Source: Gammaproteobacteria bacterium
GTDB lineage: Bacteria > Pseudomonadota > Gammaproteobacteria > Steroidobacterales > Steroidobacteraceae
DNA: 33,562 nucleotides
Assembly: GCA_028293745.1 (NCBI GenBank)
Contig: JAQGOF010000219.1
Coordinates: 1-33,562 of the forward strand
Direction: 5' to 3'
Made by a program: the position numbers and the translations under genes. Of the stretch, positions 15,726 to 24,305 are shown piece by piece. The notes under the pieces were generated by a model, which saw nothing but the letters and a program-made list of their open reading frames with translations, did not search any database and was not told the origin of the DNA. The stretch's first letter is position 1. Each line of letters begins with the position of its first letter.

Positions 15726-16206
15726 CGAATTCAAAACCTGAGTAACCCATGTTATTGCGCGCCCCAGACTCTCGCGGGCGGCGCCGCGATGCCGTTCTCT
15801 GGGCAGGTTCGCCAGTCAGCCCGCTTTCTGTCCGGGGCTTGTTGCACTGCGCGATGCAGCGGCAAGGTAGGGTGCAAACATTTCAGTCGCGTGACAGTGT
15901 TGGTATCAGGCATGCCGCCGGTGTTTGTTTCGCGCCCGGCGCCGGCTGCGCCGACCGGCTCCCCCGACGGCGCGCATGGCCGCTCGCACGGGCCGCACAA
16001 GCTGCAGCGTCGCCGCCTGCAGACACCCGCTCACCTCGTACTCGAGAAAACGATTGCTTTTGATTCCCTGCGGCGTCTAAAGGATAAATGTGTTGCGCGC
16101 GGTGCCCTGGTCCATTACTTTGTGCTGCAAAGTGCCTGTCGATGGGTTCGATCGGCTCGAGGGCCGGTGAGCCGTAGAGGGCTGCCGGCGCGTTTTCGGT
16201 TTTCGG
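15726..16206. other. Intergenic region between divergent TonB receptor and hpnJ
   Basis: About 480 bases without a convincing gene. Short open frames here are arginine- and proline-rich and look like GC-driven noise. The region must hold two divergent promoters. On the plus strand TTGATT at 16060-16065 and GATAAA at 16083-16088, 17 bases apart, form a weak sigma70-like candidate about 120 bases before hpnJ. A perfect 7-bp tandem repeat TTTTCGG (16193-16199, 16200-16206) abuts the hpnJ ATG. No riboswitch consensus was convincing. Confidence 0.5.
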
Positions 16207-17682
16207 ATGAATGTGAGACCGCGCATGGGGCAGACATCGGACACTGGACCTGAATTGAAGACGTTATTTCTACAAGCGCTCTCCTTCGAGGGCTTCGACG
16301 GCGGCGCAGGCTCGCGGTATCAGGCAAAACGCGAGGTCCACTCTTTCTGGTATCCGACTTGGCTGGCACAGCCGGCGGCCCTGGTGCCGAATTCACGCCT
16401 GCTGGATGCTCCCGCCGATCGCCTGAGCGTGCAACGGACACTCGAAATCGCGCGCGACTACGAGCTCATCATCCTGCATACCAGTACGCCATCCTTCCCG
16501 ACCGATGCACGCTTCGCCGCGTTGCTGAAAGCCGACAATCCCCGCGCTCTCATCGGCCTGGTGGGCGCAAAGACCATGGTCGACCCGAACGGCTCGCTCC
16601 GGGCAGCCGCCGCGGTGGATTTCGTGTGCGGTGAGGAATTCGACTACACCTGCCAGGAAGTAGCCGCAGGAAGGCCGCTGGCCTCGGTCAAGGGGCTGTC
16701 GTACCGCGGTGCGGATGGCGAGATCGTTCGCAATCCGCCGCGGCCGATACTCGAAAACATGGATGAATTGCCGTTCGTCTCACCGGTCTACCGGCGCGAC
16801 CTCACCATCCGGAACTACTCCATCGGCTATTTGAAGCACCCCTACGTCAGCCTGTACACGGGTCGCGGTTGCCGCTCCAAGTGCACCTTCTGCCTTTGGC
16901 CCCAGACGGTCGGCGGTCACCGCTACCGTACCCGCTCGGCGCAGAACGTCATCGCCGAGGTGCGCTGGATCAAGGAAAACATGCCTGAGGTGCAGGAGGT
17001 CATGTTTGACGATGACACCTTCACCGATTCGGCCAATCTCGCCCGTGTTGAAGAGATCGCGCGCGGACTGGGTGAGCTCGGTGTCACCTGGAGCTGCAAT
17101 GCCCGTGCGAACGTGCCCCACCGCACGCTCGAGATCATGAAGGAGAACGGGCTGCGGCTGCTGCTGGTCGGCTATGAGTCCGGTGACGACCAGATCCTGC
17201 ACAACATCAGGAAGGGTTTGCGAACCGAGATTGCCCGGCGGTTCACCGCCGATTGCCGCAGTCTCGGCATTCTGATCCACGGGACCTTCATCCTGGGGTT
17301 GCCGGGCGAGACGGCGCAAACGATCCAGAAGACGATCGATTTTGCGCAAGCGATCAACCCACACACCATCCAGGTGTCCCTCGCTGCTCCCTATCCGGGC
17401 ACCGCGTTGTACGCGCAAGCCGTCGAGAATCGCTGGTTGCCCGCTGAGCCGGATTTCAACATGGTCAATGATCAGGGCGTGCAGCTCGCGGTGATCAGTT
17501 ATCCGCATCTGTCCAAGGAGGAGATTTTTCACAGCATGGAGGTCTTCTACAAACGCTTCTACTTCCGGCCCACGAAGATCTGGGAAATCGTCAAAGAGAT
17601 GCTGCTCAGTCCGCAGATGATGCGCCGGCGGCTGCGCGAGGGCGTGGAGTTCTTTCGCTTTCTGCGCACTCACGAGGTTTAG
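16207..17682 (+). CDS. hpnJ: Hopanoid-associated B12-binding radical SAM protein HpnJ
   Basis: A 491-residue protein with an N-terminal cobalamin-binding-type domain and a radical SAM domain. The [4Fe-4S] motif CRSKCTFC supplies Cys222, Cys226 and Cys229. The conserved HpnJ start FLQALSFEGFDGGAGSRYQAKREVxxFWYPTWLAQP is clear. In organisms where it was studied, HpnJ acts after HpnI and HpnK and converts a glucosaminyl bacteriohopanetetrol into the ring-contracted cyclitol ether. The first 18 residues before KTLFLQ are longer than I expect for the family, so a later start is possible; the ATG at 16225 is in frame. It is followed 72 bases later by hpnI. No squalene-hopene cyclase or hpnK gene is in the window. 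Confidence 0.92.
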   Translation: MNVRPRMGQTSDTGPELKTLFLQALSFEGFDGGAGSRYQAKREVHSFWYPTWLAQPAALVPNSRLLDAPADRLSVQRTLEIARDYELIILHTSTPSFPTDARFAALLKADNPRALIGLVGAKTMVDPNGSLRAAAAVDFVCGEEFDYTCQEVAAGRPLASVKGLSYRGADGEIVRNPPRPILENMDELPFVSPVYRRDLTIRNYSIGYLKHPYVSLYTGRGCRSKCTFCLWPQTVGGHRYRTRSAQNVIAEVRWIKENMPEVQEVMFDDDTFTDSANLARVEEIARGLGELGVTWSCNARANVPHRTLEIMKENGLRLLLVGYESGDDQILHNIRKGLRTEIARRFTADCRSLGILIHGTFILGLPGETAQTIQKTIDFAQAINPHTIQVSLAAPYPGTALYAQAVENRWLPAEPDFNMVNDQGVQLAVISYPHLSKEEIFHSMEVFYKRFYFRPTKIWEIVKEMLLSPQMMRRRLREGVEFFRFLRTHEV

Positions 17683-17754
17683 CGAGCTTTTCCGCTCTCT
17701 CATGAGCGTCACGCCCGGCCCTGCGCCGGTACTGTCGTTTTCGTTGAGGTGTCA

Positions 17755-18921
17755 ATGTTGATTACGCACGATCTGATTGCCACCTTTGGCGTGGCCTGCC
17801 TGATCGCCGGATGCGGCTATGAGGTCATGGCGCTCATCGCCGTGATGGTCTGGAAACTACGCGGGTCGGGGCCAGTCACCGTACCCGCAACGAGCCCCGC
17901 CGTAACCCTGCTGAAGCCGCTGTGCGGCGCTGAAGAGCGGCTGTACGAGAATCTCCGGTCCTTTTTTCTGCAGAACTATCGGGAATTTCAGATCGTATTC
18001 GGGGTGCGCGATGCAGCGGATCCTGCGATCGCGACCGTCGAACGGCTGGTGAAGGAATTCCCCGACATTCCGACGAAGCTCGTGATCAATGCGCAACAGC
18101 ATGGATCGAATCGCAAGGTGAGCAATCTCATCAACATGCTGCCGTACGCGCGTAATGATGTGCTGGCTATCGTCGATAGCGATGCCCACGTGGATGAAAC
18201 CTACCTCGAGAAGATTACGGCCGCTCTCGCACAGGACGGCGTGGGCCTGGTGACCTGTACGTATCGCAGTGTTCCGGCCCAAGGGCTGTGGTCCAGGCTC
18301 GGCGCCATGTACATCAATGACTGGTACATCCCGTCGGTGCTGCTCGCGTGGCTCTTCGGACACCGGGGTTTCGCATCCGGTCAGACCTTGTGTCTGCGTA
18401 GGGACACGCTGGAGGCGATAGGCGGACTCTTGCCCATCGCCAATCACCTTGCCGATGATTACGAGCTCGGCGAACGCGTGCGGCAGATAGGCTTGCATGC
18501 CGTGTTGTCTGACTACGTGACTCGCACGGAGCACTACGAACCGACGCTGGATCACCTGCTCGGCCACGAAATCCGCTGGATGCGCACGATCCGGGCATTG
18601 CGGCCACAGGGTTTCCGCTTTCTGTTCGTCAGTTTCAGTCTTCCGCTCGCGCTTCTGGGAGCGTTGCTGCTGCTCTCGGTGCCCTCGCTCGGTACGCTGA
18701 GCCTGACGCTCTTCGCGATGACCGTGACGGCTCGCCTCAGCATCTATGCCGCTGCCCGCTGGGGCGACGAGCGACTCAATCTTGCGGATCTATGGCTGGT
18801 GCCAACCCGGGACCTGTTGTTGCTGTGGGTCTGGTGGCGAGCGCTTCGGACCTCCCGGGTCATCTGGCGAGGTCACGAATTCTCCGTGGACGCCGAGGGT
18901 GTCATGCGGGGACTGAGGTAG
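17755..18921 (+). CDS. hpnI: Hopanoid glycosyltransferase HpnI
   Basis: A 388-residue membrane-bound GT2/GT21 (ceramide glucosyltransferase-like) enzyme. One N-terminal helix precedes the catalytic domain, and C-terminal hydrophobic segments (FLFVSFSLPLALLGALLLL and following) anchor it. Catalytic features are the D1 region TLLKPLCGAE, D141-S142-D143 (VDSDAHVD), D234-D235-Y (ADDYELG) and the R274-W275 of the xxxRW signature (HEIRWMR). HpnI transfers N-acetylglucosamine to bacteriohopanetetrol before HpnK deacetylates and HpnJ contracts the ring. The ATG at 17755 has GAGG at ideal distance; a GTG two codons earlier is also possible. Gene order here is hpnJ-hpnI, with hpnK absent locally. Confidence 0.92.
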   Translation: MLITHDLIATFGVACLIAGCGYEVMALIAVMVWKLRGSGPVTVPATSPAVTLLKPLCGAEERLYENLRSFFLQNYREFQIVFGVRDAADPAIATVERLVKEFPDIPTKLVINAQQHGSNRKVSNLINMLPYARNDVLAIVDSDAHVDETYLEKITAALAQDGVGLVTCTYRSVPAQGLWSRLGAMYINDWYIPSVLLAWLFGHRGFASGQTLCLRRDTLEAIGGLLPIANHLADDYELGERVRQIGLHAVLSDYVTRTEHYEPTLDHLLGHEIRWMRTIRALRPQGFRFLFVSFSLPLALLGALLLLSVPSLGTLSLTLFAMTVTARLSIYAAARWGDERLNLADLWLVPTRDLLLLWVWWRALRTSRVIWRGHEFSVDAEGVMRGLR

Positions 18922-19017
18922 AGCCGATGTCTGCGCCTTACGACAGATCTGACCGATTGATCCTGCGACCAATAAACGTCTAAGGAGCGTCAACCGGGAA
19001 TTCGGCCCGTGAGAATG

Positions 19018-19404
19018 TCAGGTGCGAGCTTCCTTCGCGCCGAGGCCTCCCGCCGACTCCCCGCTCACAGCGGCGGCGGCGTCCACCACCACCCTTTCCA
19101 GGACAGTCAGGTACTCGATGTACCGCTTGCGGCCCAGCGAGCTCACCCGGCATACGGTCAACGGGCGATTGCGCTCCGTTCCCTTGAACACCGTGATGAG
19201 TCCCGCTTCCTCGAGCACCTGCAGGTGGCGGCTCAGGTTTCCGTCCGTGAGCGCGCACTGCTCCTTGAGCTCATTGAATGTCAGTCCCTGATGGTTTGTG
19301 ATCAGGGACGTGAGGACACTCAAGCGCGCGTGCTCGTGTATCAACCGGTCCAGGCCCGCGTAGGCGAAGGGCGCCTCGCGTGCTTTACGTGTGTCTTTCT
19401 TCAA
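19018..19404 (-). CDS. Winged-helix transcriptional regulator (HTH_34/ArsR-like)
   Basis: A 128-residue DNA-binding protein with a single winged helix: RLSVLTSLITNHQGLTFNELKEQCALTDGNLSRHLQVLEEAGLI, then the wing FKGTERNRPLTVCRVSSLGRKR. The start is a TTG inside the preceding gene with GAGG six bases upstream, so translation is coupled (20-base overlap). This pairing of a small winged-helix regulator with a multi-helix membrane protein is common in gammaproteobacteria. The regulator probably acts on its own operon; the signal is unknown. Confidence 0.88.
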   Translation of the reverse strand: MKKDTRKAREAPFAYAGLDRLIHEHARLSVLTSLITNHQGLTFNELKEQCALTDGNLSRHLQVLEEAGLITVFKGTERNRPLTVCRVSSLGRKRYIEYLTVLERVVVDAAAAVSGESAGGLGAKEART

Positions 19405-20008
19405 CGGAATCCTCGTAGCCGTATTTCAAGACTGCTGCCAGGAAGAGTTGCCCGATACCGAAGGGAATCCCCATGGTCCACGGCGAGAACTCGTGCGGAC
19501 CCCCTTCGACGGCCAGACACGCCAGGCCCGCCACCAGGTACCACAATCCGACGGCAAACATCGGACGCGGCAGAAAGCGGCAGGAGGCGAAAATACCCAG
19601 GCTGAAGGACAGCTGCCACAGTCCCGGAAGCATCCACAGTTCCTGAGGCGCGACCCTCACCAACACGACGGTGAGCATCAGGCCTACGACCATCGCCGGC
19701 AGAAACTGCTCGATGGCGACCTGAATCATCTCCCGGGAAAAGCCGAAGTGGACCTTTCGCGTCCGGACATAGGTCTCCCACGCGGAAACTCCCGCGGCCA
19801 CGACCGCGGTACTGACCCACACCATGAGAAACACGCTCGCATCGCCATGGGAGGCTTTGAACCAGATCGATTGAACGCCGGCCACCAGGATCGCGAGCGC
19901 ACCAGTGGCCGCCGTAGAGCGAGGTCCGTAGCCCCGGAATTGCGTCTCGCGCGCCACCTGGGTCCGAATGGCGCTGATCTCTGCAAGGGCCTGACGAAGC
20001 TCACTCAT
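19385..20008 (-). CDS. Membrane protein of unknown function paired with a winged-helix regulator
   Basis: A 207-residue protein with a soluble N-terminus (MSELRQALAEISAIRTQVARE) followed by about six hydrophobic segments, among them ATGALAILVAGVQSIWF, FLPAMVVGLMLTVVLV and MFAVGLWYLVAGLACLAV. No catalytic motif is visible and I cannot assign a function. It is the first gene of a two-gene operon with the regulator at 19018-19404, whose start lies within its last codons. Confidence 0.85.
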   Translation of the reverse strand: MSELRQALAEISAIRTQVARETQFRGYGPRSTAATGALAILVAGVQSIWFKASHGDASVFLMVWVSTAVVAAGVSAWETYVRTRKVHFGFSREMIQVAIEQFLPAMVVGLMLTVVLVRVAPQELWMLPGLWQLSFSLGIFASCRFLPRPMFAVGLWYLVAGLACLAVEGGPHEFSPWTMGIPFGIGQLFLAAVLKYGYEDSVEERHT

Positions 20009-20224
20009 GGCCGTTACTCCGCGTACTCAGCGCGCAAAGTATAGGGCACGCCGCCGCCAGAGCAAAACTGACCCACGCCTGTCCCGGCTTGACGACACCC
20101 GCGCTTCCAGAAATCACTTTACAGGGCAAAGTTCATAACGTCCAATGCGCGGGTACGGATGAGCGTGCGCGCTTGCGTCGCGGGGCAGACAATGCCCCTG
20201 CTGGAGCGACTTCGGAGGAAAAGG

Positions 20225-20845
20225 ATGCGCTATCTGCATTTTGGAATGTTGTTGTTGTCGGCGCTGGTGTGTGGAACTGCGTACGCCGGCGGTGGACCTC
20301 TCGGAATCGATCATGAGATCGGTTTCGACCAAAGCGGTATCTGGGCACGCAAATATCAAACGGCACTCGAGGTCGGCGTCATCGCGACCGAGATCGGCGG
20401 CGCCTTGTGGCTCGGAAGTGACGATGAGATGGGCCATGTCTTCTGGCAGACGATCGACTCTTCGGTGATCACCGGGATTGCGGCAACCGTGTTGAAGAAG
20501 ACAACGGGACGCGCGCGTCCTGATCAAGGCAACAACCCGAACCGCTGGTTTCGCGGCAGCTGTTGCGAGAGTTTTCCCAGTGGCGAGGTATCGCTCCAGG
20601 CGAGTTTCGTCACGCCCTTCATCGTGCACTACGCGGGTGAGCATCCCTGGGTGTGGGCGCTCGAGCTGCTGCCCCTGTATGATGCGACAGCCCGCCTGAA
20701 GAGTCACGCCCACTGGCAAACCGATGTCATTGGCGGTTGGCTGCTGGGATCGGGTATCGGGTACTGGACTGCGAAACGGGATCTGCCCTTCTCGGTTGCG
20801 ATCCTGCCGCGGGGCGTCACGATTGGCTTTTCTAAACGGTTTTGA
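20225..20845 (+). CDS. PAP2-superfamily phosphatase with atypical PSGE motif
   Basis: A 206-residue exported protein beginning at the ATG at 20225, which has GGAGG at optimal distance. The signal peptide MRYLHFGMLLLSALVCGTAYA is followed by the PAP2 (acid phosphatase/vanadium haloperoxidase) fold: motif 1 KKTTGRARP, motif 2 FPSGEVS and motif 3 HAHWQTDVIGG. Motif 2 normally reads PSGH, but here the His is Glu121, so the general acid is changed. The protein might use another residue, differ in activity, or belong to a subfamily with PSGE. PAP2 enzymes dephosphorylate lipid phosphates, such as undecaprenyl pyrophosphate, at the periplasmic face. A second PAP2 gene follows after three bases. Confidence 0.85.
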   Translation: MRYLHFGMLLLSALVCGTAYAGGGPLGIDHEIGFDQSGIWARKYQTALEVGVIATEIGGALWLGSDDEMGHVFWQTIDSSVITGIAATVLKKTTGRARPDQGNNPNRWFRGSCCESFPSGEVSLQASFVTPFIVHYAGEHPWVWALELLPLYDATARLKSHAHWQTDVIGGWLLGSGIGYWTAKRDLPFSVAILPRGVTIGFSKRF

Positions 20846-20848
20846 GGT

Positions 20849-21649
20849 TTGAAGTTGGCGATACCCGGCAAGGCTCTCGTGTCCCGCTCCTCGTGCATCA
20901 TCCTCGTTGGACTCGCGGCAACCGCGCCGGTCCGCGCCGACGATTTCACACTGTCGGACGCCTGGTCCGATACCAAGCTGTATTTCACCTCGCCACTGCG
21001 GTGGAACAGCACCGACTGGATGTTGTTCGGCGGCACCTTGGCCGCGGTGGGCGCGGCCCACCAGTTCGACGGCAGCGTGCGTGATCATTTCGCTGGCAAG
21101 ACCCCCGCGCTCACTGGTAAAGACAAAAACAGCACGCGCGACGCTGCGCCGGCTGCCGCGATGGTGGCTGGAACCTGGGTGTTGGGGTGGGTGCTCGAGG
21201 CCCCTGCCGGCCGCGTCGAGGCATACCGGATGCTCGAGGCTGGCGCTTTGAGCTCGATCACGACGGAAATCCTGAAGTACGGCGCGGGGCGAGCGCGGCC
21301 CAACGAGACATTGCGGGTGGATGACTGGCGCAAAGGCGGCAGTTCATTTCCTTCGTTGCACGTATCGGCTGCATTCGCCATCGGCACGGTATTCGCCGAA
21401 TCAGGCGGAGACGACTACCGATGGTTCCGCCGCGTTGTCGGTTACGGAATGGGAGCCGGCATTGCATACGCACGCCTGCACGGCAACGTGCACTGGCTGT
21501 CGGACGTTGTGGCCGGAACCGCCATCGGCGTGTACACGGGCGCATTCACGCTCAACCGCCGCAACCTCAAAGATTCGCCGGTTGCAATCAATGTGGTTCC
21601 CATGGACGCCGGCGGTCTCTCACTGCAGTTCACGTACACGCCGCGCTGA
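20849..21649 (+). CDS. PAP2-superfamily phosphatase (second of tandem pair)
   Basis: A 266-residue exported protein if the TTG at 20849 is used; a GTG at 20879 with AAGG upstream would give a shorter, cleaner signal peptide (SRSSCIILVGLAATAPVRA). The PAP2 motifs are complete: KYGAGRARP, FPSLHVS with His171, and ARLHGNVHWLSDVVAG. It is likely an acid phosphatase acting on lipid phosphates in the periplasm. It follows the first PAP2 gene with a three-base gap, and the two are probably cotranscribed. The paralogues share the fold but are quite diverged, so this is unlikely to be a recent duplication. Confidence 0.86.
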   Translation: MKLAIPGKALVSRSSCIILVGLAATAPVRADDFTLSDAWSDTKLYFTSPLRWNSTDWMLFGGTLAAVGAAHQFDGSVRDHFAGKTPALTGKDKNSTRDAAPAAAMVAGTWVLGWVLEAPAGRVEAYRMLEAGALSSITTEILKYGAGRARPNETLRVDDWRKGGSSFPSLHVSAAFAIGTVFAESGGDDYRWFRRVVGYGMGAGIAYARLHGNVHWLSDVVAGTAIGVYTGAFTLNRRNLKDSPVAINVVPMDAGGLSLQFTYTPR

Positions 21650-21838
21650 CGTATCAACTCCGCGACGGTCGCTACTCGCGGTTGATGCGGGTCAAGGCGG
21701 CGCGCATGGAAGAGGTGATCGTTACACCTCGCCGAAGGATCGCGGCCATGTATGTACGATTGAGCAACCATCGAGCGGAGGCGTTGGCGGCTCTGTCACT
21801 GGCGGATCGTCGGCCAAACTCCCGATGGAGAATCAGCC

Positions 21839-24298
21839 ATGCACCCGCCTTTCCCGAGGACACGCACCCTAGGCAGGGTACCTTCCCGAGCTTCTGCGCT
21901 TGCGAGGCTCGCATTCGCAGCTGCCCTTGTCAGCGCCACATCTGGAAACATCGTCTTAGGTCAGACGTCCGGCGGAACTCAAGGCAGCCAGCCGTCCTCC
22001 GCCAGCGTTCGCGCTCTGGTAATGAACAACTGGACCGATTCCTTGGCAATCCATTACGCGAGGCAGCTCTACCCGAAGGACTCGCACGTGTTTGGTCCGT
22101 ATCTCGTGGCGCTTCGCAGCAAGGCGGATTGGACAGTGAATCAGATCGATGGCGCTACAGCCTTCTTTCACGCGGAGGTCCTCGGCGGAAACGGCGGCGG
22201 TAACGGACAACCGAACGGCCCCGAAAAACCCGCGACGCTCTGCGAATCGAGCGGGGATGCGAAGGGAGACGATCTTCCGGCCGACCCCGGTATACGCCAA
22301 TCGTATCCGTCAGTTATGTGCTTCGATGACGGCGGCGTCCTGAACGTCGAGTATCTGCGCGAGACGGAGCGCGGCCTGCCCATACAGATCGAGAAGTCGT
22401 ACGCGATGGTGCCGGCTCAGGGCTTTCTCGTCGTCCGATACACGGTGACCAACAACACCCTGCCGCAAGATAACAAAACGGTCCGCGTACGCCTCGCGGA
22501 AGTGGTGCACCTCCACAACAAGGGCGTGCCCGACCACGAGAAGGCCATAGAGAACATGACGGACACCGGCATCTACCAGCCGCAACCGGGGCAGCCGCTG
22601 AACAACATGCAGGTCCAGTGGCATCCAGAGGTGAATGCGTGGATCGCTGACATGAGCGCCTCGAATGGGACGTTCCTCGTCCTCGGCGCCTTGCAGGGGA
22701 TGGATCGGCACCGTGCTTTCCAGCCTCTCTCCGGCGAAACCCAATTCGACCGCGCTGTAGCCCCGGAGATGGACACCGTCGACCAACCCGGCCCACCGCA
22801 GAACGTGGACCAGATGTCCGCGACGGATCTCGGTCTTTCGCTGTGGGCGCAGGTGGACCTCAAACCCACAGCCAAGCAGCAGTACGCCTTCTTCTACGCC
22901 GTTACGTCGAGCCTCCAGGACGCGCAGCAAGTCGCGATGACCGCGCGGACGTCTACGGATCCTGACTTCTGGTTCAACGAGACCCGCCGCGCGTACCAAA
23001 CCTGGTTGCAGCAGGGCCGGCAGGTCCAGACGTCCGACCCGGGCCTCAGCAAGGCACTCACCCGCGCGCTCATCACCAACAAGCAGGCGCAACAGCCCGA
23101 CTTCGGCTCGTTCGTGGCCGCAACGAACCCGGCGTACGGTCACAAGGTCTGGCCGCGAGATTCAGCGGTCACCGCCCTGGGCTTCGCGGCCGCCGGTCAC
23201 TTGGACGAGGCCGTGAAGTTCTACCAGTGGATGGCCTCCATACAGGAGGACGGCAGCAAGCAGAGCTATCCCACCGGCACCTGGTACTCGAACTACAGCT
23301 ACTGGCTTCGCAAAGGACCGAAGACCTTCCGTGAGCCGGAGTGGGACTCTCTCGGTCTGTTCATGACCGGCGTCTACCACACCTGGCGGCTACTGAAGGA
23401 GAAAGATCAGCGTGCGGCCGACGACTTCCTGAACGGCCCACTCCAGCGGCTTGATCAGGGTCCGACCTCTGTATACGACGCGGTGCGTCGGACGGCCGAT
23501 TTCGTCAAGAACAGCATCAACGACAAGGGTTTTGGCCCCGGCGACTTCTCGATTTGGGAAGAGGACTTCGAGTGGCACACCTTCACGCAGACGAACTACG
23601 CCTCCGGGCTCAACGCGGCCCACCTCCTCGCCCAGCAGATGGGAGACACCGATCACGCCAGTCAGTGGCTCAACAGCGGCCGCCGGATACTCGATTCGAT
23701 TCACCGGTCGGCGTCCGCCCAGCCCTGCCCTGGGCTTTGGAACGACGGCGAGGCGCGTTGGAATCGCGCGACGTGGACCTACTGCGCGCGCGACGACCGC
23801 CTGGATGCCGCGTCAGATCTCGTGTGGGTGTTTGGCCTGGTCGACAAGGATGACAATCGCGCTGTTTCTCAGCGAAACGCGGTCCTCTCGAGACTCGCCC
23901 CAGGCAGCAGCGACCACATCGGCATCGCGCGCTACGAGGGCGATGAGTTCTACCACGCAAAGGACTTCAGCCCGGGCGGTCAATTCGAGGCAACCGCAAG
24001 CATGCCAAGTTGGCCGCAATTGGACATGTATGTGGCTCTGCTCGAGCACTGGCGCGGTCTCAACGACATCGCGCTCAAGCGCCTTCAGTGGTACGCGAGC
24101 GTCACCAACGCCGGGTACGTCCCCCCAGGCGAGGCGGTCGACCGGCCGACGAACCGCCCTCTGGCGAGTACGTCCGCGGAACCGGTTACAGCGGCCTGGT
24201 ACGCCTTGGGGCTGCTGAATTACCTGAATCAGTTCGACCCAAGGCTGCCGCCAATGGTGGGTTCCGGACAGGCGCCATCGTCACAGCCGGCGCAATAA
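21839..24298 (+). CDS. Secreted GH15 exo-glucosidase (glucoamylase/glucodextranase type)
   Basis: An 819-residue exported glycoside hydrolase. The ATG is preceded by GGAG at eight bases, and the N-terminal signal runs to about LGQTSGG. An N-terminal beta-sandwich of roughly 280 residues precedes the (alpha/alpha)6 barrel, as in bacterial GH15 enzymes. Signature segments are WPRD at 438-441, SKQSYPTGTWYSNYSYWLRKGP, EPEWDSLGL and the general-acid region IWEEDFEW (E574/E575). GH15 enzymes release glucose from non-reducing ends of alpha-1,4 or alpha-1,6 glucans. The adjacent GH66 enzyme argues for an alpha-1,6 (dextran, isomalto-oligosaccharide) substrate, making this a glucodextranase-like exo-enzyme by inference. 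It starts the two-gene locus. Confidence 0.87.
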   Translation: MHPPFPRTRTLGRVPSRASALARLAFAAALVSATSGNIVLGQTSGGTQGSQPSSASVRALVMNNWTDSLAIHYARQLYPKDSHVFGPYLVALRSKADWTVNQIDGATAFFHAEVLGGNGGGNGQPNGPEKPATLCESSGDAKGDDLPADPGIRQSYPSVMCFDDGGVLNVEYLRETERGLPIQIEKSYAMVPAQGFLVVRYTVTNNTLPQDNKTVRVRLAEVVHLHNKGVPDHEKAIENMTDTGIYQPQPGQPLNNMQVQWHPEVNAWIADMSASNGTFLVLGALQGMDRHRAFQPLSGETQFDRAVAPEMDTVDQPGPPQNVDQMSATDLGLSLWAQVDLKPTAKQQYAFFYAVTSSLQDAQQVAMTARTSTDPDFWFNETRRAYQTWLQQGRQVQTSDPGLSKALTRALITNKQAQQPDFGSFVAATNPAYGHKVWPRDSAVTALGFAAAGHLDEAVKFYQWMASIQEDGSKQSYPTGTWYSNYSYWLRKGPKTFREPEWDSLGLFMTGVYHTWRLLKEKDQRAADDFLNGPLQRLDQGPTSVYDAVRRTADFVKNSINDKGFGPGDFSIWEEDFEWHTFTQTNYASGLNAAHLLAQQMGDTDHASQWLNSGRRILDSIHRSASAQPCPGLWNDGEARWNRATWTYCARDDRLDAASDLVWVFGLVDKDDNRAVSQRNAVLSRLAPGSSDHIGIARYEGDEFYHAKDFSPGGQFEATASMPSWPQLDMYVALLEHWRGLNDIALKRLQWYASVTNAGYVPPGEAVDRPTNRPLASTSAEPVTAAWYALGLLNYLNQFDPRLPPMVGSGQAPSSQPAQ

Positions 24299-24305
24299 CC
24301 ACACC

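Noticed and set aside
15781..15840. Possible cobalamin-riboswitch B12 box upstream of the second receptor (ACCTGCC half)
   Set aside because: Only one half of the consensus matches and no supporting stems or GGGAA elements were visible.
15735..16206. Small genes in the receptor-hpnJ intergenic region
   Set aside because: The frames are Arg/Pro/Ala-rich on both strands without ribosome sites or conserved-looking segments.
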